This document shows, piece after piece, positions 43,983-53,074 of a stretch of DNA of 64,000 nucleotides (position 1 is its first letter; each line of letters starts with the position of its first letter). The stretch comes from CAYVIB01 sp964451365 (lineage in GTDB: Bacteria > Pseudomonadota > Gammaproteobacteria > Pseudomonadales > Cellvibrionaceae): the NCBI GenBank assembly GCA_964451365.1, contig CAYVIB010000015.1:33744-97743 (forward strand), given 5' to 3'. Below the pieces are notes generated by a model, which was given only the letters and a program-made list of their open reading frames with translations, made no database searches and was not told where the DNA came from. The position numbers and the translations under genes are program-made.

Positions 43983-44402
43983 ATGAAAGCGACAAAAACA
44001 AAATCAGGTTTTACGCTCATTGAAGTTCTTATGGTTGTGGCGATCATAGGCATTATTGCCGCGATCGCTTACCCCTCCTATATGGATTCCGTACGCAAAA
44101 GTAATCGATCGGACGCGCAAACGGAAATGATGGACCTCGCTCAGCGGCTCCAACGTTGCTACACAGCACATGCAAGTTTTAACGATGCAGCGAATTGTGC
44201 GGTTTTCACTGACATCGACGATGATGGATATGTCACACGTGAACGCTTTTATAGAATTACTTTTGTTCCAGGCACGGTGTCCGCGACTACATATACTCTG
44301 ACGGCAACTGCTATCGCCGGCCCGCCGATGGGCGATACAGCTTGTGACACAGAGATGACGCTCGCGCACACAGGGGCCAGAGCCCCCGAAGCTTGTTGGT
44401 AA
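43983..44402 (+). CDS. pilE: Minor pilin PilE
   Basis: About 139 residues. The leader ends KTKSG before FTLIEVLMVVAIIGIIAAIAYPSY, a full class III pilin signal with +5 Glu. It carries the Cys pair of the C-terminal disulfide loop (ACDTEM...EACW). The ATG at 43983 has GGGA at good spacing; an ATG at 43974 is the other option. Last gene of the minor pilin operon. Convergent with pilR, 82 bases apart, with no clear terminator between. Confidence 0.87.
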   Translation: MKATKTKSGFTLIEVLMVVAIIGIIAAIAYPSYMDSVRKSNRSDAQTEMMDLAQRLQRCYTAHASFNDAANCAVFTDIDDDGYVTRERFYRITFVPGTVSATTYTLTATAIAGPPMGDTACDTEMTLAHTGARAPEACW

Positions 44403-44484
44403 TGCTCATTTGGTATGTAGAGACTCAGTCTAAGCATTCCTTTTGAATTGGCTAACGGAACAGCCAATCTGGGATAGAGATAAA

Positions 44485-45852
44485 CTACTCATCATCCAAC
44501 CCAAGCTTCTTAAGCCGATACCGCAGCGATCTAAAGCTGATTCCCAGCTTTTTCGCTGCCAATGTTTTATTCCAGCGCGCCTGTTCCAGCGTATCGCAAA
44601 TAATCTCTTTCTCCACTTCAAACAGGTAATCATCTATGGACGCGTGGTTGAGGCTTGCCTGATAGTGCCCCGTGCCACTGCCGGGTTCGCGCCGTTGATC
44701 CACGTTTTTCACCACATCCAGCTGTAAATCGTTTTCGGCGATCTGGTTACCGTCGCAGAGGGTAAAAGCGCGCTCGAGTATATTTTCCAGCTCGCGGATA
44801 TTCCCAGGGTAAGCATATTCCTGCAGCGCTTTTAGCGCCTCGCGGCTTAAAGTGGGTTTGTCGAGCTCGTGGCTTTCCGAGATACGCGTCAGAATGTTTT
44901 CTATAAGCACTGGCAGGTCTTCAAGCCGTTTTCGCAGCGGTGGAACGGACAGTTGAATGACATTCAGGCGATAAAACAGATCCTGGCGGAAGCTGCCTTT
45001 GGCAACGAGCTCTTCCAGGTTTTTATGAGTGGCGGAAAGTATGCGGACATCCGTTTTAACTTCCGTTTGTGAACCCACTGGCCGAACCGCTTTTTCCTGA
45101 ATTGCCCGCAACAGTTTAACCTGCATATCAATCGGCAGGTCTGCCACTTCGTCGAGAAAGAGCGTGCCCCCTTCCGCAGCCTGGAAGAGTCCCTGTTTGT
45201 CCTGCATGGCACCGGTAAAGGAGCCTTTCTTATGGCCGAAGAACTCGCTTTCCATTAGTTCGCTTGGAATGGCGCCGCAGTTGACTGGCACGAAGGCCCG
45301 ATCACGGCGTGGACCGATTTCGTGAATGGAGCGTGCGGCCAACTCCTTGCCGCTGCCTGATTCGCCAGAGATGTATACCGGTGCCTGTGATCGGGCCAGC
45401 TTTTGAATGCTCGCAATCAGTTTTTGAATGGCCGGTGATTCACCGACAATTCTTGTTTTGTTGATGTTGCTATCCGTGGGAATTTCGCTGGAGGCAATGG
45501 CCACGGAAACCAATTTGCGTAAGTTTCCAAGATCGACGGGCTTGTTGACAAAGTCAAAAGCTCCGGCCTTCATGGCTTCAACGGCAGTATCCATATTCCC
45601 ATGGGCGGTAATAACCGCAACCGGGATATTCGGGTGCTTAAGTTGAATATACTTTACCAGATCAATACCGTTGCCATCCGGCAGCTTCATATCGGTCAGG
45701 CACAGGTTATAAACATTTTCCTCCAACAGCTGTTTGGCTTTTGACACGCTCGCCGCGGTATCCGATTCGATATCCATTCTCCCCAGGGTAATACTCAACA
45801 GCTCGGTGATATCCGGTTCGTCATCAATGATCAGTGCTTTTGGGTTGGCCAT
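44485..45852 (-). CDS. pilR: Sigma54-dependent response regulator PilR
   Basis: 455-residue NtrC-type activator of the major pilin promoter. The receiver domain has LIIDDEPD, TDMKLPDG (phosphorylated Asp) and the Lys of FVNKPVD. The AAA+ domain has Walker A GESGSGKE, the sigma54-contact loop GSFTGA, and LFLDEVADL. A Fis-type helix-turn-helix ends the protein (WNKTLAAKKLGISFRSLRYRLKKLG). GSFTGA in place of GAFTGA is usual in PilR. The stop of pilS is 2 bases ahead, so the two genes form one operon. Confidence 0.95.
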   Translation of the reverse strand: MANPKALIIDDEPDITELLSITLGRMDIESDTAASVSKAKQLLEENVYNLCLTDMKLPDGNGIDLVKYIQLKHPNIPVAVITAHGNMDTAVEAMKAGAFDFVNKPVDLGNLRKLVSVAIASSEIPTDSNINKTRIVGESPAIQKLIASIQKLARSQAPVYISGESGSGKELAARSIHEIGPRRDRAFVPVNCGAIPSELMESEFFGHKKGSFTGAMQDKQGLFQAAEGGTLFLDEVADLPIDMQVKLLRAIQEKAVRPVGSQTEVKTDVRILSATHKNLEELVAKGSFRQDLFYRLNVIQLSVPPLRKRLEDLPVLIENILTRISESHELDKPTLSREALKALQEYAYPGNIRELENILERAFTLCDGNQIAENDLQLDVVKNVDQRREPGSGTGHYQASLNHASIDDYLFEVEKEIICDTLEQARWNKTLAAKKLGISFRSLRYRLKKLGLDDE

Positions 45853-45854
45853 TG

Positions 45855-47453
45855 CTAGATTGTTCTCTGGTTGTGGGAAAAATTTATTCTAAAACAGCTT
45901 TTATTGTCGTCGGTGCGCTTGTAAAACAGCAATGCCTGGTTAATCTCACACAGCTCTTTGGAAATATAAAGTCCTAAACCGGACCCCTTACTGTCAGTGG
46001 TATAAAAAGGGTCGAACACTTGATTGATACTATCGTCATCTATCCCCGGCCCATTGTCGATGACTTCGATGAACGGAGAATCATTGTTGTTACTAAAACC
46101 TGCCCTGATTTGAATCGACGGCTTTCCCGTTGCCATTTCGCTGTAGCGTATTCCATTGTCGCACAAATTGGTGAGTACCTGGCTAAGGTGTGTAGGGTCA
46201 CATTGTACCTGGACTTCTTCCTTAAAGAGGTTCAAGTTGACTTCGCTTTTTTTGGCGGCTTTAAAATCGGTGATAAACTTGGGTAGCCACTCGGACAGTG
46301 CGAGCTTTTGCGGTTTGGGTTCTTTTCTGCGGGAAAGAACGAGCGTATTTTCGATAATCTGGTTTACCCGAACTGACTGCTGTTGAATAATTTCGGTAAG
46401 CCTGACATCCGCATTCGTGATGCTGTCGGATTCCGACAGGAGTTGAGCGGCATGAGAAATGGCACCCAATGGATTGCGCACTTCATGGGCGATGCTTGCA
46501 GTCAGGCGCCCCAGGGAAGCCAGCTTTAGTTGCTGTGCTTGTTGTGCCAGCGCTCTGTAATCCTCCATATAAAGAATGGTACGGCTTTCTTCCGCGGTAT
46601 CGAGAACGGCGAAATTAATTTTTATTTCCTGTCCCGCGCGTAGGTGGTGGTGTCGGGTAACCCCGGTTGCCGGGTTAACCCGCCACTCGTCCAGAATCTG
46701 TTCCAGGTTGGAAAATTCGGACAACGGCCTGTGCAGATAATTATCCTCCGGTGGCAGATCGAGCATTTGCAAAGCGGAGGAATTGATAAGTTCTATTTTG
46801 TTTTGCTCGTCGATAACAATAATGCCGGTGCGCATCCGGGTGACGATATGCCTGGCCAGTTCATGCAGGTTTTTCGCATATTGCGCCTGTAGCTCCGCCT
46901 TTTCATCACTGGTACGGATTTTTTCCGTCAGGTAATGAAACGCAATGGTGGTGCCGAAAACAAGTATTCCCAGGGAGCCGGCGGCAAACATGGACTTCGC
47001 CAGGTCCGATTTGGCGGTAGTGATATAAATAGATTCGCCGATAATAAACAAGCTGATAAGGGCGGCGAAGGCAAGCGCGAGCTGGCCGCGTAAGAAAATA
47101 CTCGCCATGGCGGTGCAAACAAGCAACAGGTAACCCAACCCGCTGTCCGGGCCGCCGCTGGCGTGGATCAGCAGCAGTAATGCGGCGAGATCGATGACCA
47201 GCAGGAATGTGATACGGTTGAGCGAGTACTGTAACTGCTGCGGCTTGAAAACAAAGAGTGAGCCAAGGCTGATTCCGGTATAAAACAGCGAAGTCCATTT
47301 AAACAACGCTGGCGAATGGCTGCCCAGCACTGTATTGGCGATCTCGGTAGTGAACATCAGGTACAATAACAGCCCGAGTAACAGGCGGTATACCAGATAC
47401 ACCTTGAGAATATCCGGGTTGTGGCGATGGCGCTGGTGGCGGTTAAAAATCAC
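45855..47453 (-). CDS. pilS: Sensor histidine kinase PilS
   Basis: 532-residue partner of PilR. Six predicted N-terminal membrane helices (from about residue 15) are followed by a PAS region (residues about 195-300). The H box ASIAHEVRNPLGAISHAAQLL, N box LCDNGIRYS and G box DNGPGIDDD...GSGLGLYISKE complete the kinase. I chose the GTG at 47453, which has AGGAA 6 bases upstream and gives the usual short N-terminus. The ATG at 47525 would add 24 residues. In Pseudomonas, PilS senses pilin in the inner membrane and represses its synthesis. Confidence 0.93.
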   Translation of the reverse strand: MIFNRHQRHRHNPDILKVYLVYRLLLGLLLYLMFTTEIANTVLGSHSPALFKWTSLFYTGISLGSLFVFKPQQLQYSLNRITFLLVIDLAALLLLIHASGGPDSGLGYLLLVCTAMASIFLRGQLALAFAALISLFIIGESIYITTAKSDLAKSMFAAGSLGILVFGTTIAFHYLTEKIRTSDEKAELQAQYAKNLHELARHIVTRMRTGIIVIDEQNKIELINSSALQMLDLPPEDNYLHRPLSEFSNLEQILDEWRVNPATGVTRHHHLRAGQEIKINFAVLDTAEESRTILYMEDYRALAQQAQQLKLASLGRLTASIAHEVRNPLGAISHAAQLLSESDSITNADVRLTEIIQQQSVRVNQIIENTLVLSRRKEPKPQKLALSEWLPKFITDFKAAKKSEVNLNLFKEEVQVQCDPTHLSQVLTNLCDNGIRYSEMATGKPSIQIRAGFSNNNDSPFIEVIDNGPGIDDDSINQVFDPFYTTDSKGSGLGLYISKELCEINQALLFYKRTDDNKSCFRINFSHNQRTI

Positions 47454-47574
47454 GCAAGGTTCCTGAATGGTTATTATCTGGCCGGATCGGCTACAGAGGC
47501 GAGCAACCGGGAATTGCTTCGGCAAAACATCAGTTATGTAATTTTATTTGCCGATATTGGAGTATAGAAAATAT

Positions 47575-49203
47575 ATGTCAATACTGAAAATTGTCATGGC
47601 CCAGATCAACCCGATTGTGGGTGACATAGACGGCAATACCGATAAAATTATCCAGTTTGTGAAACAGGCCGAAAGCCAATTTAAGGCGGATATTGTGGTG
47701 TTTCCCGAACTGACGATTACCGGTTACCCGCCGGAAGACCTGTTATTGCGTTCCAGTATTGAGAGACGGGTCGCCCGCGCTTTGAAAAAGCTATGTTGCA
47801 GCGATTTCCAAAGCGCGGTCGTCATCGGCTATCCAAAGCCGCAAAATAACAAGCTTTATAACATGGCCGGTGTTATCCATGGCAATTGTGTCATCTATGA
47901 GTATGCCAAACAGTGCCTGCCCAATTATCAGGTGTTTGACGAAAAGCGGTATTTTACTCCGGGGGATAAAGCTGGGCTGTTTTTGCTCAACGGGTGCCCG
48001 ATCGGGATCTCCATTTGCGAGGATATTTGGGAAGAGGGTCCGCTGCTACAGTTAAAAAATACCGATGTCAAGCTGCTGTTAAATCTGAATGGCTCACCTT
48101 TTCATTCTGAAAAACAGTGCGAAAGAGAGGCGCTGATACAGTGTCGCGCGCTCGATTTCGGTAGACCGATTGTGTATGTGAACCAAGTCGGGGGGCAGGA
48201 TGAGCTGGTTTTTGATGGCGGTTCCTTTGCCGTGAACGGAAGTGGTGACCTGATTGCCAGGGCACCACTGTTTGAAGAATCTCTCTCACCCGTTGAATAC
48301 ACCATTGACGATGGCTCCATAGCCACCTCCCAACCGCTGCTGGAGCACCCGGTCAATCCGCTGGTTAATATATACCATGCGCTGGTATTGGGTGTGCGGG
48401 ATTATGTCAATAAAAATCGCTTCAAGGGTGTGTTGCTCGGTTTGTCAGGCGGCATTGACTCGGCGCTGACCCTGGCGGTGGCGGTGGACGCCCTTGGACC
48501 GGAGCGGGTCGAGGCGGTGATGATGCCCTTCAAGTACACCTCGGAAATGAGTCGTAATGATGCGAAGGAGGAGGCCCTGCGGCTGGGGGTTCACTATCGG
48601 GTGATTGGTATTGAAGGCATCTATAACGAGTTCATGACCGCGCTGGCTTCCAGCTTTGAAGGCACCAGCCGTGATACGACAGAGGAAAATATCCAGGCCA
48701 GGGCGAGGGGAGTGCTGTTGATGGCCCTGTCGAACAAGCTTGGCTACCTGGTTTTGACTACCGGTAACAAAAGTGAAATGGCAGTGGGCTATGCCACTTT
48801 ATATGGGGATATGGCGGGTGGTCTCGATGTGCTTAAAGATGTTCCTAAAACCACGGTTTTTGCCTTGGCGAAGTACCGCAATTCCATTGCGGAGGTGATT
48901 CCTCCGTCGGTCATCAGCCGACCGCCATCGGCGGAGCTGGCGCCGGACCAGAAGGACGAGGACTCCCTGCCGTCGTACGAGGTACTGGACAAGATCCTGG
49001 AGCTTTATGTCGAGCAGGATACGAGCGCGGGGGATATCATCTCGCTCGGTTTCGACGAAGCGGTGGTCAAGCGCGTGTTGAGAATGGTGGATATTAATGA
49101 ATACAAACGGCGCCAGGCACCTGTCGGCATCCGCATAAGCCGGAGGGCCTTTGGCCGGGACCGCCGCTATCCCATCACCAACGGATGGCGGATTGGCGAT
49201 TAG
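47575..49203 (+). CDS. nadE: Glutamine-dependent NAD+ synthetase
   Basis: Converts deamido-NAD to NAD using glutamine. The N-terminal nitrilase-fold glutaminase has the Glu-Lys-Cys triad in FPELTITGYPPEDL, YAKQCLPNY and GISICEDIW. The C-terminal ATP-pyrophosphatase domain has LGLSGGIDSALTLAVAVDA. About 542 residues with the ATG at 47575; a TTG at 47548 is in frame. The gene is divergent from pilS and its stop overlaps the convergent bamD stop by 4 bases. In Pseudomonas this site between pilS and bamD has no nadE, so it is a local insertion. Confidence 0.95.
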   Translation: MSILKIVMAQINPIVGDIDGNTDKIIQFVKQAESQFKADIVVFPELTITGYPPEDLLLRSSIERRVARALKKLCCSDFQSAVVIGYPKPQNNKLYNMAGVIHGNCVIYEYAKQCLPNYQVFDEKRYFTPGDKAGLFLLNGCPIGISICEDIWEEGPLLQLKNTDVKLLLNLNGSPFHSEKQCEREALIQCRALDFGRPIVYVNQVGGQDELVFDGGSFAVNGSGDLIARAPLFEESLSPVEYTIDDGSIATSQPLLEHPVNPLVNIYHALVLGVRDYVNKNRFKGVLLGLSGGIDSALTLAVAVDALGPERVEAVMMPFKYTSEMSRNDAKEEALRLGVHYRVIGIEGIYNEFMTALASSFEGTSRDTTEENIQARARGVLLMALSNKLGYLVLTTGNKSEMAVGYATLYGDMAGGLDVLKDVPKTTVFALAKYRNSIAEVIPPSVISRPPSAELAPDQKDEDSLPSYEVLDKILELYVEQDTSAGDIISLGFDEAVVKRVLRMVDINEYKRRQAPVGIRISRRAFGRDRRYPITNGWRIGD

Positions 49204-50105
49204 CCCTTCGGTGGCTCCGGCGCGTCGCGATTAAAGAACGGGTCGTAGAGCTCACGGGTATCGAAATTAAGTGACGGCTTTTTATCAAACAGGCCGAGGG
49301 TCACATAGCTTACCCAGGATTTCTTTTGTTCCGTACTGTATTCGTAATCGAATGTGCCGTCGTCATTCAGCGCTGGGTGGTCGGGAAAGTTCTTTGCCAG
49401 GACCCGTGCGGCGTTTTCCGAATGATCGGTCATACCCAGCAGAAAGTAAGCTTGCGCCATAACGGCCAGGCCGTCCGGTACGGCAGGGGTAGTCTGGAAA
49501 TTTTCCACCACGTAGCGGCCGCGGTTGGCCGCGGCGAGATAAGCACCACGTTTAAAGTAGTAATTGGCTACGTGAATCTCATAACGGGCCAGCATATTGC
49601 GCAGGTACAGCATGCGCATGCGGGCGTCCGGCGCATACAGGCTGTCGGGATACCGATTTAACAGTTGTGAGAAGTAATCAAAGGCCTCCCGCGCCGTGCC
49701 GGGGTCCCGCTTGGTAACATCGGTAGCGAGAAAGGAAAACAGGCCGGTGTCGTTATAGAAGCTCGATACGCCGCGCATGTAGTAGGCATAATCCACATTG
49801 CGATGTTGCGGATGAAGCCGGATAAAACGATCGGCGGCGGCAATTACCAGTTCATAATCCCGGTTGCGGAAGTAGGCATAGATCAGTTCCAGTTGCCCCT
49901 GCTCTGCGTAATTGCCGAAGGGATAGTGTTCCTCAAGCGCTTCCAGATAGGAAATGGCACCTTCCCAATTTGATCTGTCCAAGGCCTTCTGCGCGGTCTG
50001 ATACAACTGCTGTTCCGAACTTTGCGCCAGTTTTTCTTCTTTACTGGCACAGGCGGTAAGCACCAGCATGGCCAAAGCGGTAATTATTAATTTTTTGCTT
50101 AACAT
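49200..50105 (-). CDS. bamD: Outer membrane assembly lipoprotein BamD
   Basis: 301-residue essential partner of BamA. The lipoprotein signal MLSKKLIITALAMLVLTAC has the lipobox LTAC and would be cut by LspA. Five TPR-like repeats follow (LEALEEHYPFGNYAEQGQLEL, DRFIRLHPQHRNVDYAYYMRG and others). The C-terminal tail is somewhat longer than in E. coli. Divergent from rluD, as in many gammaproteobacteria. Formerly comL. Confidence 0.94.
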   Translation of the reverse strand: MLSKKLIITALAMLVLTACASKEEKLAQSSEQQLYQTAQKALDRSNWEGAISYLEALEEHYPFGNYAEQGQLELIYAYFRNRDYELVIAAADRFIRLHPQHRNVDYAYYMRGVSSFYNDTGLFSFLATDVTKRDPGTAREAFDYFSQLLNRYPDSLYAPDARMRMLYLRNMLARYEIHVANYYFKRGAYLAAANRGRYVVENFQTTPAVPDGLAVMAQAYFLLGMTDHSENAARVLAKNFPDHPALNDDGTFDYEYSTEQKKSWVSYVTLGLFDKKPSLNFDTRELYDPFFNRDAPEPPKG

Positions 50106-50274
50106 CAGTAAACTCTAAAGTCTTGATAACTTGCCACTTGACAACTTGCCCAGTAGTCCGACCTTGGGCCTGGTGGCCGACCTGGTGCGCCCGGCATGGT
50201 GCGAGGGGCGACAGTGTAATTCAGCGCGCCGCCCGAGTACAGTCGCTGGATTCACACAAGTCCGGTCATCGGCG

Positions 50275-50304
50275 TTGTCAGATACCGGCCTGGCTCGTTA
50301 CACT
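50275..50304 (+). promoter_or_regulatory. Likely sigma70 promoter of rluD-pgeF
   Basis: TTGTCA (50275-50280) and TACACT (50299-50304) with an 18-base spacer. The predicted start is about 36 bases ahead of the rluD ATG at 50347. It lies in the 241-base region between the divergent bamD and rluD genes. Confidence 0.5.
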
Positions 50305-50346
50305 GCGGCGCCTATTGCCATTAAGTCCATCGTTACGATTATTAAA

Positions 50347-51306
50347 ATGATGCCCGAAAATACTTACACGGCAGCCGTCCCCCTCGAAATGGCGGGTAAG
50401 CGGTTGGATCAGGTTGCAGCGGAATTGTTCCCCGCCTATTCGCGTTCGCGTATTCAGAACTGGATCAAATCCGGAAACCTGCTCGTTAACGGTCTGCCCT
50501 TTAAACCCCATAGCAAGGTGGCGGGTGGCGAACTGTTGGAAATGCAGGTGGAATTGGAAGAGCAGGGCGCCTGGCAGGCTGAAGACATTCCGATAGTTGT
50601 GGTCCATGAAGACCAGGACATATTGGTAATCAACAAACAACCCGGCCTGGTGGTTCACCCCGCGGCGGGTAACTGGAGTGGAACCCTCCTCAACGCATTG
50701 ATTCACCACGATGCTTTCCTGAAGTCGGTGCCCCGGGCGGGCATTGTCCACCGTTTGGACAAAGATACCTCGGGGCTTATGGTGGTGGCGAAAACCGTGG
50801 AGGCTCAAAACAACCTGGTAAATCAGCTTCAGTCACGTTCGGTGACGCGCGAGTACAGGGCTTTCGTCTACGGCCGCCCCGACGCTACCGGCTGCGTGGA
50901 CGCGCCAATCGGCCGCCATCCAACCGTGCGGACACGTATGGCCGTGGTGGCAAAGGGGGGAAAGGAGGCCGTTACCCGTTACGATGTCCTGGACAGCCGC
51001 GATAAGATCAGTTACTTGCGGCTTAAACTGGAAACGGGCCGAACCCACCAGATTCGGGTCCACATGACCCACATCGGGCACCCGCTCATCGGGGATGAGG
51101 TCTACCAAAACAAAGCGCTTCTTCGCAAAGCGGGCCAGAATCCCGCGCTGGAACCTTTTGTCCGGTTTCCCCGGCAGGCGCTGCACGCCTATGGCTTAGC
51201 GTTGTGTCATCCCCGTAGCGGCGCGGAAATGGGCTGGACTGCCCCGTTGCCTTCTGACATGCAGGCTTTACTGGAAAGACTTGATCAGTGGGAGCCGGAG
51301 AGATGA
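50347..51306 (+). CDS. rluD: 23S rRNA pseudouridine synthase RluD
   Basis: Makes pseudouridines at 1911, 1915 and 1917 in helix 69 of 23S rRNA. The N-terminal S4 RNA-binding domain (AGKRLDQVAAELFPAYSRSRIQNWI) is followed by the catalytic domain with IVHRLDKDTSGLMVVAKT, where Asp is the nucleophile. LKLETGRTHQIRVHM also belongs to the family. About 319 residues with the ATG at 50347 or 50350. An upstream in-frame ATG at 50131 would add 72 residues without homology. The stop overlaps the pgeF ATG as ATGA. Confidence 0.95.
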   Translation: MMPENTYTAAVPLEMAGKRLDQVAAELFPAYSRSRIQNWIKSGNLLVNGLPFKPHSKVAGGELLEMQVELEEQGAWQAEDIPIVVVHEDQDILVINKQPGLVVHPAAGNWSGTLLNALIHHDAFLKSVPRAGIVHRLDKDTSGLMVVAKTVEAQNNLVNQLQSRSVTREYRAFVYGRPDATGCVDAPIGRHPTVRTRMAVVAKGGKEAVTRYDVLDSRDKISYLRLKLETGRTHQIRVHMTHIGHPLIGDEVYQNKALLRKAGQNPALEPFVRFPRQALHAYGLALCHPRSGAEMGWTAPLPSDMQALLERLDQWEPER

Positions 51307-52067
51307 GTTTTTTTTCGCCGCGCTGGCCCGTGCCGCGCAACGTAAAGTCGCTGGTTACCACCCGTGCCGGCGGCTACAGCCGAGGCCTGTACAGTAGCTT
51401 CAACCTTGCTGCGCATGTGGGCGACCTGCCCGAGCGTGTGGAAGCGAACCGACAGTACCTGCTGGAGCATATCGGGCACCCGGTCTCCTGGATCCGCCAG
51501 GTACACGGCTGTGACGTGGCCACCCTGGAAAGTAGTGTGGCAACCGCCGGTGCCGGCGGGTGTGAGGCTGATGCCGTGACCACTCGATCAGCGGGCTTGG
51601 TTTGTGCGGTGCTGACGGCGGACTGTCTGCCGCTGCTGATATGCGATCGCGGCGGCTCCCAGGTTGCAGCCGTACATGCCGGCTGGCGCGGTTTGGCCGC
51701 GGGCGTTATCACCAGGGCGGTAAATGAATTTGCCTCGCCTGCGGGGGATTTGATGGTGTATCTGGGGCCGGCAATTTCCCAATTGCATTTCCAGGTGGGT
51801 GAAGACGTAGTCGAGGCGTTTCTGGAGAGCGAAAAGGAAAGGAAGTATGCCGAGCCGGTGAAACTGTCATTCAAGGATGACCCGCAGGAGGTGAAAAAAT
51901 ATCGGGCGGATCTCTATCGCCTGGCTAAATCCGAGCTCAATGGACTGGGGGTTAAATCTGTTTTTGGAGGCGACCGTTGCACATATACGCAGAGCGACAA
52001 ATTCTATTCGTACAGGCGCGACGGCACCACAGGTAGAATGGCCAGCCTGATATGGCTGGCCGGTTAA
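51303..52067 (+). CDS. pgeF: Multicopper-oxidase-fold protein PgeF (laccase domain, YfiH)
   Basis: Member of the DUF152 laccase-domain family, which includes peptidoglycan editing factor and purine nucleoside enzymes. The family zinc ligands are visible in LTADCLPLLICD (Cys) and AAVHAGWRG (His), with QVHGCDV earlier. About 254 residues. Start ATG at 51303 with GGAG 8 bases upstream; it overlaps the rluD stop (ATGA), a sign of coupling. The order rluD-pgeF-clpB is conserved. Confidence 0.9.
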   Translation: MSFFSPRWPVPRNVKSLVTTRAGGYSRGLYSSFNLAAHVGDLPERVEANRQYLLEHIGHPVSWIRQVHGCDVATLESSVATAGAGGCEADAVTTRSAGLVCAVLTADCLPLLICDRGGSQVAAVHAGWRGLAAGVITRAVNEFASPAGDLMVYLGPAISQLHFQVGEDVVEAFLESEKERKYAEPVKLSFKDDPQEVKKYRADLYRLAKSELNGLGVKSVFGGDRCTYTQSDKFYSYRRDGTTGRMASLIWLAG

Positions 52068-52069
52068 TC

Positions 52070-52774
52070 TTATACCTGCTCTTCAGAGGAGTATTCAACA
52101 ACTTCCCTGGACCACTTCTGCATAAGCATCCTGAAATCGCGATAATTGGTGACCCGGTTGGCCCGCTCCAGCACCAGTCCGGGAGATTCGCGGGTCTCCC
52201 GGTGATCGACAAATTTCGCCACTGCATCGCCGGTGTCGGCGTCGACGAGGAGCAAATTGAATGTCGCGTTACCGGCTCGGTAAACGTAGGTCCTGGTTAA
52301 TCCGGGGCTGCGTTCGGGGCCGAAAATATTCAGGTTTTCCAGTACCGGTCGCAGAATCAAATCCGCTTCGCTTTTGTCTTCCACCACCCGGTACCTTTCG
52401 GATTTCGCATAAGCCTTTTTCAATTGTTCCTGCAGCAACGCACCATATTTTTCGCGGATTCCGGATTTATAACTGTCACTTACATCCGTGCGGTGTTCCC
52501 GTTCCCAGTGATCGCTGAAACTGACTTCACCCGGTTCCACGAACACTTTGCGATACGCGGCGAAATTTGCTCCCTCGGCCAGATAAACTTTGTCAAAGAA
52601 CCGGCTGGACGCTTCAACCATTGGCGTGGTGATAATGTTGGTTTCGGTTTTTGGGGTGGCGATAACGGCGCTGGACAATGTGGTGCAAGCAGCGGCAATC
52701 AACGCAAAAATTGTCATCCTGATTCCCGGGGTTTTGCCACCCTTTTGTTGAAAAGGTGCAAATGACGTTTTCAT
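52070..52774 (-). CDS. DUF3313-like exported protein
   Basis: 234-residue protein with a signal peptide (MTIFALIAAACTTLSSAVIA; the true start could be the ATG at this position or the first Met). The mature part has AAYRKVFVEPGEVSFSDHW and EADLILRPVLENLNI, followed by TFNLLLVDADTGDAVAKFVD, which resembles the DUF3313 family of envelope lipoproteins. The Cys in the signal region is not in a good lipobox, so it may be periplasmic. It ends 2 bases before the end of pgeF on the opposite strand. AGAGGAG precedes the ATG. Function unknown. Confidence 0.7.
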   Translation of the reverse strand: MKTSFAPFQQKGGKTPGIRMTIFALIAAACTTLSSAVIATPKTETNIITTPMVEASSRFFDKVYLAEGANFAAYRKVFVEPGEVSFSDHWEREHRTDVSDSYKSGIREKYGALLQEQLKKAYAKSERYRVVEDKSEADLILRPVLENLNIFGPERSPGLTRTYVYRAGNATFNLLLVDADTGDAVAKFVDHRETRESPGLVLERANRVTNYRDFRMLMQKWSREVVEYSSEEQV

Positions 52775-53007
52775 GGTTTTACTCCTCTGGGGACCTGGTA
52801 TTTATGAATTTACAACTGTAACTATGGGTATACTCTGCACGGGCATTGAAACGTAAATTCTAGCTTTACGTGCTGTTTATGTCTGGTAATACTTTGTAAC
52901 CCGGCCGCGTACGGTATTCGGTAAAACAGTCGTGTCCTCGCCCACATATAGACCTATAAACGGGAAACTAATTCCTGGTCCGCTTTGGGTATAGCGCAGG
53001 CCAGCAT

Positions 53008-53033
53008 CTTGTTTTCATCATAAACAACCCCAT
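53008..53033 (+). promoter_or_regulatory. Sigma32 heat-shock promoter of clpB
   Basis: CTTGTT (53008-53013) and CCCCAT (53028-53033) with a 14-base spacer. Both halves match the RpoH consensus (CTTGAA-N13-15-CCCCAT) closely. The predicted transcript starts about 35 bases ahead of the clpB ATG. Confidence 0.85.
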
Positions 53034-53074
53034 TTGTCCATTTATTAGTAACGTGTGACTTTCGGAAGGTACAT

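Noticed and set aside
45200..45260. GSFTGA in place of GAFTGA in PilR
   Set aside because: PilR proteins usually have this form; not a defect.
50129..50150. Repeats ACTTGCC/ACTTGAC/ACTTGCC in the bamD-rluD gap
   Set aside because: Three short copies in 22 bases could be chance; no dyad or known operator pattern.
50131..50346. Upstream extension of rluD from the ATG at 50131
   Set aside because: Adds 72 residues without homology, includes the likely promoter, and exceeds normal RluD length.
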